DNA from: an uncultured Treponema sp.
GTDB lineage: Bacteria > Spirochaetota > Spirochaetia > Treponematales > Treponemataceae
DNA: 38,965 bases
Assembly: GCA_946631855.1 (NCBI GenBank)
Contig: CAMPAL010000010.1
Span: 1-38,965 of the forward strand
Reading direction: 5' to 3'
Shown here: one piece after another, positions 18,013-25,813 of the stretch
Numbering within the stretch: position 1 is the stretch's first letter
Layout of the letters: the number at the start of each line of letters is the position of its first letter
Made by a program: the position numbers and the translations under genes
The notes under the pieces: model-generated
The model's input: the letters and a program-made list of their open reading frames with translations, nothing else
The model's database searches: none
What the model was told of the DNA's origin: nothing

Positions 18013-18042
18013 ATTATACCAAAACAATAAAGATATAACAAA
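18013..18042 (-). promoter_or_regulatory. Promoter of the HATPase gene, likely leaderless
   Basis: Minus strand: TTGTTA (18037-18042), an 18-bp spacer and TATAAT (18013-18018), the latter preceded by TGG as an extended -10. Nine bases separate the -10 from the ATG, and no Shine-Dalgarno sequence is present. Confidence 0.6.
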
Positions 18043-18087
18043 AAAAAATTTAATCTTTTTTCAGTTTTTTATTGTTTTTTCAAATTT

Positions 18088-19488
18088 TTAACCAAAAACT
18101 CCAAAAGAAGTTAAAAGTAATATAAATAAAAGCACAGGAGCTATATATTTTACCATTACGACATATAGTCCGCGGCGTCTGAATTTTTCGCCATTAAGAG
18201 CAATTTCATCCACCATCATTTGTGTTTTACAAACCCAGCCAACAAGTATACAGGTAAGAAGACTTGTAACTGGCATAAGAATGTTATTACTAATGTAATC
18301 AAGTACATCAAGAAGCTGTCCTTTTGTAACACCAGGAAGGTTTGCTTCAAAGTAGAAAACATTGAATCCAAGACAAACAATAACCGAAATTACAAAAGTA
18401 AATGCAGCCATTATTACAGAAGCCTTTTTTCTACTCCATTTGAATTTATCAATCATACTTGAAACAATTGCTTCGAGGATTGAAACAGAACTTGTTAAAG
18501 CTGCAAAAAGAACCATAACAAAGAAGATTATTCCAATAAAATTTCCAAAAGCTCCAAGAGAATTGAAAATTTCAGGAAGAGAAACAAACATAAGGCTTGC
18601 ACCTCTAGTCATTCCTCCTTCACCCTTAAATACATACACAGCAGGAATAATCATGAGACCTGCAAAAAATGCAATAAGAGTATCAAAAAGGGCAATTCTA
18701 TTTACAGATTTTACAATACTAACATCTTTCTTCATGTAAGAACCAAAAGCAATCATTATACCCATGGCTATACTTAATGAATAAAAAAGCTGTCCCATTG
18801 CATCCAGACAAACTGAAAGAAATTTTTTGACTGTAATTCCTTTTAAACTTGGAATGATGTAATAAGATAAGCCCTGAATTCCTGTTCTTGTTACACCGTT
18901 AGAATCTGTAGTCTTAATAGTAAGTGTATATATAGAAATAAATACAATAATAACTACAAGAATAGGCATGAGGATTTTAGAGAATTTTTCAATTCCTTTT
19001 TCAACACCTCTAAAAACAATATAAAAACTTGCCGCTGCATAAATTGCCGTAAACAAAATTGGCTGCCAGATATTCTTTGTAAAAGCATTAAAATAATCTG
19101 GATTTACAGCATCAGCTCCATGCCAGGTGATATAAGTAACCATGTATTTTGTAACCCATCCACCAAGTACACAATAGTATGGATAAATGATAAGAGGGAT
19201 TACAAATGAAAAAACGCCCAGAAAAGCCCATTTCTTATTCAATTTTTTATAAGCTGTTAATGGACTTTCTTTTGTTTTACGACCAATTGCTATTTCTGTT
19301 GCTAAAAGAGTAAATCCAAATGTCAAAGCAAGAATAAGATAGATTACAAGAAATAATCCACCACCATCCTTTGCGGCAAAATATGGGAAACGCCAGATAT
19401 TTCCCAAACCAACTGCACTACCTGCTGCAGCAAAAACAAAACCAATAGACCCCGTAAAAGAGTTTCTTTCACCTTTTGTGTTTTCCAT
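18088..19488 (-). CDS. Neurotransmitter:sodium symporter (NSS) family transporter
   Basis: The protein is 466 aa from the ATG at 19488 (MENTKGERNSFTGSIGF), about the normal size for bacterial NSS transporters such as LeuT. The N-terminal signature GSIGFVFAAAGSAVGLGNIWRF forms the unwound helix 1 that holds substrate and sodium. About eleven to twelve hydrophobic helices follow. These proteins import amino acids or related amines with sodium; the substrate here is not predictable. An in-frame GTG at 19554 would add 22 residues but lies upstream of a -10 box, so it is rejected. The neighbouring HATPase gene has a separate promoter. Confidence 0.9.
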   Translation of the reverse strand: MENTKGERNSFTGSIGFVFAAAGSAVGLGNIWRFPYFAAKDGGGLFLVIYLILALTFGFTLLATEIAIGRKTKESPLTAYKKLNKKWAFLGVFSFVIPLIIYPYYCVLGGWVTKYMVTYITWHGADAVNPDYFNAFTKNIWQPILFTAIYAAASFYIVFRGVEKGIEKFSKILMPILVVIIVFISIYTLTIKTTDSNGVTRTGIQGLSYYIIPSLKGITVKKFLSVCLDAMGQLFYSLSIAMGIMIAFGSYMKKDVSIVKSVNRIALFDTLIAFFAGLMIIPAVYVFKGEGGMTRGASLMFVSLPEIFNSLGAFGNFIGIIFFVMVLFAALTSSVSILEAIVSSMIDKFKWSRKKASVIMAAFTFVISVIVCLGFNVFYFEANLPGVTKGQLLDVLDYISNNILMPVTSLLTCILVGWVCKTQMMVDEIALNGEKFRRRGLYVVMVKYIAPVLLFILLLTSFGVFG

Positions 19489-19525
19489 AAATAAGTATCT
19501 CGTATTAATTAATTTTTTCGGGGTA

Positions 19526-19556
19526 AGTATACCACAATGAAGAATTTTAATCACAA
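19526..19556 (-). promoter_or_regulatory. Possible promoter of the NSS transporter gene
   Basis: Minus strand: TATACT at 19526-19531, with TTGTGA at 19551-19556 at a slightly long 19-bp spacing. It lies 37 bases before the chosen ATG at 19488, supporting that start. Confidence 0.4.
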
Positions 19557-19620
19557 GGCAGAAAGATTTTGAAAAATATATTTTTATACAATTATCTTAG
19601 AGATAGGCAAAAAAATCTCA

Positions 19621-19645
19621 TGCTATACTTTAAATTATCAGGAGG
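19621..19645 (+). promoter_or_regulatory. Extended -10 and ribosome binding site of the hydrolase-like gene
   Basis: TGCTATACT (19621-19629) is an extended -10. AGGAGG (19640-19645) is a perfect Shine-Dalgarno core, but it lies 15 bases before the ATG at 19661, longer than usual; no better start codon is in frame. Confidence 0.5.
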
Positions 19646-19660
19646 CATAGAAGAAATTTT

Positions 19661-21445
19661 ATGGCATTTTTTAAGAATTTTAAATCTGTAACATACTGTG
19701 TTGCTCAATGGGCAGACCACATTAGCGAAGAAGAACTGAGAAAAGAAGCAGACTGGCTTCAAAAATATATTGGAATTGATAAAGTATATCTGGAAACTTT
19801 CAGAGGTTCTTTTGCAAAAAAAGAACAAATCTTAATGATTAAAAAAGTTCTGCAGGAATACGGCATTGAAGTTAGCGGAGGAATTACAACTGTAACTCCA
19901 GATTTGAATGAATCAGATAAAAAAAGACACAGGCTTTTCGAAACCTTCTGTTACTGCAACGAACCAATGAGGGCCCGCTTAAAAGAAGTTTCAGAATATA
20001 CTGCAGGATTTTTTGACGAATTCATCATCGACGATTTCTTCTTTACCCAGTGTATGTGTGACGACTGCCGCAAAGAAAAAGGCAACCGTTCCTGGGAAGA
20101 ATTCCGTCTTGCAAAAATGAAAGAAGTTTCTGAAAATCTCATTATAAAACCTGCTAAAAAGGTAAATCCTGATATCAAAATCATCATAAAATATCCAAAC
20201 TGGCGGGAAAGCTATCAGGAAACTGGTTACAATCCGGCTGAACAAAAAGATATTTTCGACGGCATTTACACAGGTACAGAAACCCGCCACGGAGCTCAGC
20301 AGGATCAGCATCTTCCACGTTATTTAAGTTATTCTCTCCCACGCTATATGGAAAATGCTTCACCAGATAGAAATGGTGGCGGATGGTTTGACCCATTTGA
20401 ATGTGACAGAATTGATTCTTACCTCGAACAGGCTTATCTGACAGCTTTTGCAAAATGCAAAGAAATTATGATGTTCTGCTGGCCTGCACTCTACAATAAT
20501 AAAAGAGCAACTCCTCTTGGCTTCCAGTACAATAAACTGGATAAAATTCTTTCTTCCTGTGATAATCCAATTGGACTTCCTGTTTATATTCCATTTAATT
20601 CTCAGGGCGAAGATCATCTTGAAGATTATTTAGGAATGATTGGAATTCCTTGTGATCCAACTCCATATTTCCCAAAAAATGGCAGCGTTCTTATAACGGC
20701 CTCTTCACTGAAAGATAAAGATATTGTTTCTAAAGTGCAGAAGTTTGTTGCAGATGGTGGAAAAGTATTTGCCACAAGCGGATTTATGATTGGAGCTCTC
20801 AAAGCCGAAGAAAATGGCGGCCAAAAAATTTCAGAAATAACATCTATCCGCTACAGAGACCGTCGTTTAGATGCAGATGAATTCCAGGTGACAGTAAGTG
20901 GTCTTTACGGAAGAAATTATGTAAAATCATCCTGCCCTGTTTCATTCCCTCTGCTGGAACACAGAAACAACGCCAGCTGGTCAAAAATAAACGCTGGCCA
21001 TGGTGAATATCACGAAAGTATTGTTATGTATGAAACTTATGGTCAGGGAATTTTCGAAGTAATCAATCTTCCTGATATGCCTTCAAGAATTCGTGATCTT
21101 CCAAAAGAAGTGCTTACAGCCTTAAGATTCGAACTTTTGGGTGGTGGAAAAATCTGGATTGATGGTGGTTACGGAGTTTCTCTCTTTACTTATGATAATG
21201 ATACTTTCGGTCTTTACTGCTACACAAATGATGGTTGTGCTCCGGTAGATTTTAACATTCATATTAAAGGAAAAGTTGAAAAGCTCTCAATTATTCCAGA
21301 TGATGATCATATGCCAAAATGGAGACCAATGGAAATTAAACCTTTATACACCAAAGCTCTGGACTTCCATGGTGAAGAAACAGAAAGTGTTTTCCACACC
21401 AGAATAATTCCGGGCGATTTCCAGTTCTTCAAAATCGGGCTTTGA
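19661..21445 (+). CDS. Putative glycoside-hydrolase-like protein of unknown specificity
   Basis: The 594-aa protein has no signal peptide. Residues 1-290 look like a TIM barrel of the glycoside hydrolase type, with acidic strand ends such as DEFIIDDFFF and a CMCDDC cluster just after (about residues 131-136) that could bind a metal. Residues 310-400 resemble the glutamine-amidotransferase-like domain seen in GH42 enzymes (KVQKFVADGGKVFATSGF), followed by a small beta domain. An intracellular sugar-processing role is the best guess, but no named family is assigned. It is on the plus strand, against the local trend, 33 nt before mnmA, which has its own promoter. Confidence 0.6.
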   Translation: MAFFKNFKSVTYCVAQWADHISEEELRKEADWLQKYIGIDKVYLETFRGSFAKKEQILMIKKVLQEYGIEVSGGITTVTPDLNESDKKRHRLFETFCYCNEPMRARLKEVSEYTAGFFDEFIIDDFFFTQCMCDDCRKEKGNRSWEEFRLAKMKEVSENLIIKPAKKVNPDIKIIIKYPNWRESYQETGYNPAEQKDIFDGIYTGTETRHGAQQDQHLPRYLSYSLPRYMENASPDRNGGGWFDPFECDRIDSYLEQAYLTAFAKCKEIMMFCWPALYNNKRATPLGFQYNKLDKILSSCDNPIGLPVYIPFNSQGEDHLEDYLGMIGIPCDPTPYFPKNGSVLITASSLKDKDIVSKVQKFVADGGKVFATSGFMIGALKAEENGGQKISEITSIRYRDRRLDADEFQVTVSGLYGRNYVKSSCPVSFPLLEHRNNASWSKINAGHGEYHESIVMYETYGQGIFEVINLPDMPSRIRDLPKEVLTALRFELLGGGKIWIDGGYGVSLFTYDNDTFGLYCYTNDGCAPVDFNIHIKGKVEKLSIIPDDDHMPKWRPMEIKPLYTKALDFHGEETESVFHTRIIPGDFQFFKIGL

Positions 21446-21470
21446 CTATCAATTTATTAAGCATTATAAA
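21442..21470 (+). promoter_or_regulatory. Strong promoter of mnmA, placed for a leaderless transcript
   Basis: TTGACT (21442-21447), a 17-bp spacer and TATAAA (21465-21470) form a near-consensus promoter. Its -35 overlaps the stop codon of the upstream gene. Eight bases separate the -10 from the mnmA ATG, and no Shine-Dalgarno sequence exists in that gap. Confidence 0.7.
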
Positions 21471-21478
21471 TATAAGCT

Positions 21479-22645
21479 ATGATTTACGAACCTTTAGAAC
21501 TCCCCGAGGCAGGTTCAACCGTTGTTGTTGGAATGTCCGGGGGTGTTGATTCTACCCTCACAGCACTTCTTTTAAAACAAAAAGGATGCAAAGTTATTGG
21601 CGTTACCATGTCTATGTGGGATGGCCATTTTCCTGAAGTAATTGCAGAAAAAGCTTTTCACGAAGCCTGCTATAGTCCGGGAGAAGAAAAAAACTTTGAA
21701 GAATGTGAAAAATTCTGCAAGGAACAGGGAATCGAATATCACGTTATTGATGTGAGCAAAGAATACAACCAGGAAGTTCTTGAATATTTTAAAAGTGAAT
21801 ACCGGTCTGGAAAAACTCCAAATCCATGTATCCGTTGTAACCGCTTTGTAAAATTTGGAGCTTTACTTGAAGGGCTCAAAAAAATCAACATAAATTATGA
21901 TTATTTCTGTACAGGCCATTATGCCATGCTGGTTCGTCCAAAAGAAGGACTTTGGGGCAGCGACAAAAAACCTGCTATGATTGCCTGTGCAAATGATATT
22001 TCAAAAGATCAGACTTATTTTCTTTGCAGACTGCCGTCTGAAATTCTGGAAAAAGTTCGTTTCCCACTTGCCCAGATAAACAAAAGCGAGGTGTTTGAAC
22101 TTGCCAGAAATGCAGGACTTGAAGCAGCAAATCGAAAAGAAAGTCAGGATTTTATTGATTCAGAATATTTTGATATTCTATTCTCGGACAAACCTTCTGT
22201 TCCCGGAGATTTTGTTGATATAAACGGAAAAGTTCTTGGCCGCCATAAAGGAATAGAACATTACACCATTGGACAGCGTCGTGGCTTAGGAGTTTCAGCA
22301 AAAAATCCTCTTTATGTAATGAAAATTGACGCAGAAAAGAATCAGGTTGTTTTGGGCGAAAAATCAGAACTTTCATCAAGCTCTTTAATTGCAGATGATT
22401 TTGTATGGCCAGGCAACGTAGAACCAACAGAAGTTTTTGAAGGAATGATAAAAATCCGCCTGAGAAGTAAATCTATAATTGCAACAATTGAAAGATATAC
22501 TCCAGGTCCTGAAGACACTCACCAGTATATCGGGCAGCCCTGGAAATTTACATTTGACCAGATGCAGTCAGCTGTAACTCCAGGACAATCGGTTGTAATT
22601 TACAAAGATAACGTCATTCTTGGTGGTGGAATAATCGTAAAATAA
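21479..22645 (+). CDS. mnmA: tRNA-specific 2-thiouridylase MnmA
   Basis: The 388-aa enzyme adds sulfur to C2 of uridine 34 in tRNAs for Lys, Glu and Gln. The PP-loop ATP-binding motif GMSGGVDST is at residues 18-26. The two catalytic cysteines fit Cys in PNPCIRCNRF (about 112-121) and in KDQTYFLCRL (about 177-186). The segment HYTIGQRRGLGV is a conserved part of the family, and the C-terminal beta barrel is complete. An insertion after residue 45 (MWDGHFPEV) is a subgroup variation. It is transcribed from its own promoter. Essential housekeeping function is expected. Confidence 0.95.
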   Translation: MIYEPLELPEAGSTVVVGMSGGVDSTLTALLLKQKGCKVIGVTMSMWDGHFPEVIAEKAFHEACYSPGEEKNFEECEKFCKEQGIEYHVIDVSKEYNQEVLEYFKSEYRSGKTPNPCIRCNRFVKFGALLEGLKKININYDYFCTGHYAMLVRPKEGLWGSDKKPAMIACANDISKDQTYFLCRLPSEILEKVRFPLAQINKSEVFELARNAGLEAANRKESQDFIDSEYFDILFSDKPSVPGDFVDINGKVLGRHKGIEHYTIGQRRGLGVSAKNPLYVMKIDAEKNQVVLGEKSELSSSSLIADDFVWPGNVEPTEVFEGMIKIRLRSKSIIATIERYTPGPEDTHQYIGQPWKFTFDQMQSAVTPGQSVVIYKDNVILGGGIIVK

Positions 22646-22650
22646 ATGAT

Positions 22651-23568
22651 TTAAGCAGCTTTTTCTTCAGTCTTTGGAGTTTTACTTCCAAAATAAGCTA
22701 AAGCTGCACCACAAAGAAGTGCGAACACACTGCCGGCTCCCTTACCAAATGAATCAATTGCAGAAAAGCCTGGGAAAACATTTATTACAGAACCAGCGAT
22801 TAGTCCCAGGATGACTGCATAAGTCTGATTTGGAACTTTTCTGAGCAGAAGTTTAATCAACCAGGCACCGCCAAGAAGTCCTATAATCACCCCTACACCA
22901 TTTGGCAAAAGCAAAATCAAAGCATGTACAAATTCAGAAGGATTAAAAAGCTGAGGAATTGCTGTAATGATGATTGGATACACGCCCATAATCAGCATGA
23001 TAAGTGAACCAGAAATTCCTGGAATAATCATAGTAACAGCGCCAAGTATTCCTGCAATAAAAATAATAAAGGCAAGATTCCATGTAAATGGTGGAAGTTC
23101 AAACTCTGCAGGACCCGCATCAAGTTTTTGTTTAAGAATATAAAAACCAACAATTAAAGCAAGGCCTGCTAAAATACAAATTACAGAAGAAATAATTCCA
23201 GCAAGAGACTTTTTATTATCAGTGCTGGCAGAACTTTCTTTAGGAGCTCTGTTACCAAAAACATAACTGCATAAAAGCGGAATACTTCCAAGAATTAATC
23301 CTGTAAAACAGAAATTTGTTTGTACCGGGAAATATTTATAAAGCAAAGTAATTAACTTACTGAATAAGAGAACCCCCGAAGCCATACCAAGAAGGACTGG
23401 TACAAGAAATCTCCAGTTTTTCAAAGTTCTTTTTATATTCAAACTCAAAATACTTAAGAATTCTTCATACATATCAAAAATGACTATTACAGTTCCTCCT
23501 GAAACCCCAGGAATAACATTACACATACCAATTACAATACCTTTTAAAAAGGTCAAAAGCATTCCCAC
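22651..23568 (-). CDS. DUF368 family polytopic membrane protein
   Basis: The 305-aa protein has about eight hydrophobic helices and the DUF368 hallmarks: GMCNVIPGVSGGTVIVI at the N-terminus and a related MIIPGISGSLIMLIMGVY in the second half. Recent work links this family to flipping or recycling of polyprenyl-phosphate lipid carriers; I recall this for the family and cannot test it here. The GTG at 23568 is chosen because AGGAG lies six bases upstream; the next Met is two codons later. The 22-nt gap after the O-acetylhomoserine gene suggests cotranscription. Confidence 0.9.
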   Translation of the reverse strand: MGMLLTFLKGIVIGMCNVIPGVSGGTVIVIFDMYEEFLSILSLNIKRTLKNWRFLVPVLLGMASGVLLFSKLITLLYKYFPVQTNFCFTGLILGSIPLLCSYVFGNRAPKESSASTDNKKSLAGIISSVICILAGLALIVGFYILKQKLDAGPAEFELPPFTWNLAFIIFIAGILGAVTMIIPGISGSLIMLIMGVYPIIITAIPQLFNPSEFVHALILLLPNGVGVIIGLLGGAWLIKLLLRKVPNQTYAVILGLIAGSVINVFPGFSAIDSFGKGAGSVFALLCGAALAYFGSKTPKTEEKAA

Positions 23569-23590
23569 TTTTATCTCCTGTTGTTTAAAC

Positions 23591-24871
23591 TTAGACTAAG
23601 TCCAAAGCCTGTTTCAAATCATTTACAAGGTCATTTTTATCTTCAAGACCACAACTTAAACGAACAAGACCAGCAGGAATTCCAGCAGCCTGAAGCTGTT
23701 CTTCTGTAAGCTGACGATGAGTTGCAGTAGCTGGATTAAGACAGCAGGAACGTGCATCAGCAACATGAGTTTCAATTGCAAAAACCTTAAGAGCCTTCAT
23801 GAACTTTTCAGCTTCAGGACGTCCACCCTTAATTACAAAAGAAACTACTCCACATCCACCATTTGGCAGATATTTCTGGCCAAGTTTATAATATTTATCT
23901 GTTGGAAGACCAGAATAATTTACCTTTTCTACCTTAGGATGATTATTCAAAAATTCTGCAACAGCCTGTGCATTTTCAACATGACGAGGCATTCTGACAT
24001 GAAGACTTTCCAATCCTAAGTTCAAAATAAATGCATGCTGAGGAGCCTGGATACATCCAAAATCTCTCATAAGCTGTGCTGTAGCCTTAGTAATAAATGC
24101 ACCTTCTTTTCCGAATTTTTCTGCATATACAATTCCGTGATAGCTTTCATCTGGAGTTGTAAGGCCTGGGAATAAATCTTTATGAGCCATCCAGTCAAAT
24201 TTTCCGCTATCAACAATACATCCACCAACACAAGAACCATGACCATCCATATATTTTGTTGTTGAATGTGTAACAATATCTGCACCCCATTCAATTGGAC
24301 GACAATTAACTGGAGTTGGGAAGGTATTATCAACAATCAAAGGAACATTATGTGCATGTGCTATACGGGCAAATTTTTCAATATCAAGAACTGTAAGAGC
24401 AGGATTTGCAATTGTTTCACCAAACATGGCACGAGTATTTCTCTGGAAAGCCTTGCTGATTTCTTCTTCACTTGCATCTGGATCAACAAAAGTAACATCA
24501 ATACCCATTTTACGCATTGTTACATTTATAAGATTAAAAGTTCCACCATAAATTGAAGAAGATGCTACAATATGACTTCCTGCTTCACAAATATTAAAAA
24601 GAGCCATAAAATTTGCAGCCTGACCTGAAGATGTTAGCATTGCAGCAGCACCACCTTCGAGTTGAGCAATTTTAGCTGCTACATAATCATTTGTAGGATT
24701 CTGTAAACGTGTGTAAAAATATCCGCTTGCTTCAAGGTCAAAAAGTTTTCCCATATCTTCGCTGGTATCATACTTGAAAGTTGTAGACTGAATGATAGGA
24801 ATCTGACGTGGTTCACCGTTTTTTGGTGTATATCCACCCTGAATGCATTTTGTGTTGAATGACTGCTGCAT
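23591..24871 (-). CDS. O-acetylhomoserine aminocarboxypropyltransferase (sulfhydrylase)
   Basis: The 426-aa PLP enzyme of the Cys/Met metabolism family makes homocysteine from O-acetylhomoserine and sulfide, a step of methionine synthesis. It begins MQQSFNTKCIQGGY with PIIQSTTFKY. The PLP-binding region has DNTFPTPVNCRP and the Schiff-base lysine in THSTTKYMDGHG. The start at 24871 is chosen because GGAG lies nine bases before it; an upstream in-frame ATG has no ribosome binding site and lies in the gap. Length matches MetY-type enzymes (about 420-430 aa). No SAM riboswitch is visible in the 63-bp upstream gap, and the ZIP gene precedes it on the same strand. Confidence 0.93.
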   Translation of the reverse strand: MQQSFNTKCIQGGYTPKNGEPRQIPIIQSTTFKYDTSEDMGKLFDLEASGYFYTRLQNPTNDYVAAKIAQLEGGAAAMLTSSGQAANFMALFNICEAGSHIVASSSIYGGTFNLINVTMRKMGIDVTFVDPDASEEEISKAFQRNTRAMFGETIANPALTVLDIEKFARIAHAHNVPLIVDNTFPTPVNCRPIEWGADIVTHSTTKYMDGHGSCVGGCIVDSGKFDWMAHKDLFPGLTTPDESYHGIVYAEKFGKEGAFITKATAQLMRDFGCIQAPQHAFILNLGLESLHVRMPRHVENAQAVAEFLNNHPKVEKVNYSGLPTDKYYKLGQKYLPNGGCGVVSFVIKGGRPEAEKFMKALKVFAIETHVADARSCCLNPATATHRQLTEEQLQAAGIPAGLVRLSCGLEDKNDLVNDLKQALDLV

Positions 24872-24934
24872 TTTTATAATCTCCATTTTATTTGATATTA
24901 GGATGACTATAAAACTTTTTGCAAATCTTCTCAA

Positions 24935-25720
24935 TTATCCCAAGGCAACATCCAGCACCATCATAAGGGCAAAACCAAGCATAAACAAAATTGTACCAAT
25001 ATTCGAATGCTGACCTTCAGACATTTCTGGAACTAAATCTTCAATTACAACATAAATCATAGCGCCGGCTGCAAAACTTAAAAGATATGGAAGGATTGGT
25101 AAAACCAGACTTGATAAAAGAACTGTAAGAAGTCCAAAAACAGGTTCTACAATTCCAGATAAAACTCCCATCCAGCAGGCCTTACCCTTACTTAATCCGT
25201 TTGAATGTAAAGGCATAGAAATGATTGCACCTTCCGGAAAGTTTTGGATTGCAATTCCGAGTGCAAGTGCAAGAGCAGCTGCTTCTGTAATACTGGTAGT
25301 TCCATTCACCCAGCCGGCGTATAAAACACCAACTGCCATTCCTTCCGGAATATTATGCAAAGTTACGGCAAGAACCATCATTGTTGTTTTTTTAAGATGA
25401 GCCTTGGGACCTTCCACCGTCTGATTAATGTGCATATGAGGGGTGATAACATCAAGCAAAAGAAGAAAGAGCATTCCGATACAAAAACCAATTACTGCCG
25501 GAATAAAAGAAAGTTTTCCCATTCCACTTTCACTGGCAAGGTCTAGAGAAGGAATTAAAAGACTCCAGACAGAAGCCGCAACCATTACTCCTGCAGCAAA
25601 ACCAGAAAGAGCTTTTTGAACACCAGAAGAAAGTTCCTTTTTCATAAAAAGAACACAGCCAGCTCCAAGGGCAGTTCCCAAAAATGGAATCAATAAACCT
25701 TTAGTAATAATCCAATACAT
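24935..25720 (-). CDS. ZIP family metal transporter
   Basis: The 261-aa membrane protein has about eight helices. The metal-site motifs HNIPEGMAVGV and QNFPEGAIISMPL, in two central helices, are the ZIP hallmarks; a histidine-containing loop (TPHMHIN) precedes them. ZIP proteins carry zinc, iron or manganese into the cytoplasm. The ATG at 25720 follows AAGGAGG at four bases; an upstream in-frame ATG would lie inside the operator. It is the first gene of a unit that may continue through the O-acetylhomoserine enzyme and DUF368 genes. Tandem dyads at its promoter indicate tight control, probably by a metal-sensing repressor. Confidence 0.93.
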   Translation of the reverse strand: MYWIITKGLLIPFLGTALGAGCVLFMKKELSSGVQKALSGFAAGVMVAASVWSLLIPSLDLASESGMGKLSFIPAVIGFCIGMLFLLLLDVITPHMHINQTVEGPKAHLKKTTMMVLAVTLHNIPEGMAVGVLYAGWVNGTTSITEAAALALALGIAIQNFPEGAIISMPLHSNGLSKGKACWMGVLSGIVEPVFGLLTVLLSSLVLPILPYLLSFAAGAMIYVVIEDLVPEMSEGQHSNIGTILFMLGFALMMVLDVALG

Positions 25721-25732
25721 ACGGCCTCCTTC

Positions 25733-25793
25733 ATTTGAATACTTATTCAAGTGTCTAGAGTAAATATAACAACATTTGAACATATATTCAAGT
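25733..25793 (-). promoter_or_regulatory. ZIP promoter with two matching dyad operators
   Basis: The promoter is TTGAAT (25786-25791), a 17-bp spacer and TATATT (25763-25768) on the minus strand. Two 20-bp near-identical sites flank it: ATTTGAATACTTATTCAAGT (25733-25752), with a perfect 7-2-7 dyad, and ATTTGAACATATATTCAAGT (25774-25793). Starts are 41 bp apart, about four helical turns. The upstream site covers the -35; the other lies after the transcription start. The TTGAA/TTCAA core resembles ArsR/SmtB-type metalloregulator operators, an analogy only. Confidence 0.7.
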
Positions 25794-25813
25794 AATATTT
25801 CAAAATTTCTGAT

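Noticed and set aside
18004..18027. Longer HATPase protein from a TTG at 18027
   Set aside because: The TTG lies upstream of the TATAAT box, so it would not be on the transcript.
18362..18739. 125-codon plus-strand frame
   Set aside because: It is antisense to the NSS transporter and has no ribosome binding site or recognisable domain.
24872..24934. SAM riboswitch before the O-acetylhomoserine gene
   Set aside because: The gap is only 63 bp, too short for known SAM riboswitches, and shows no matching stems.
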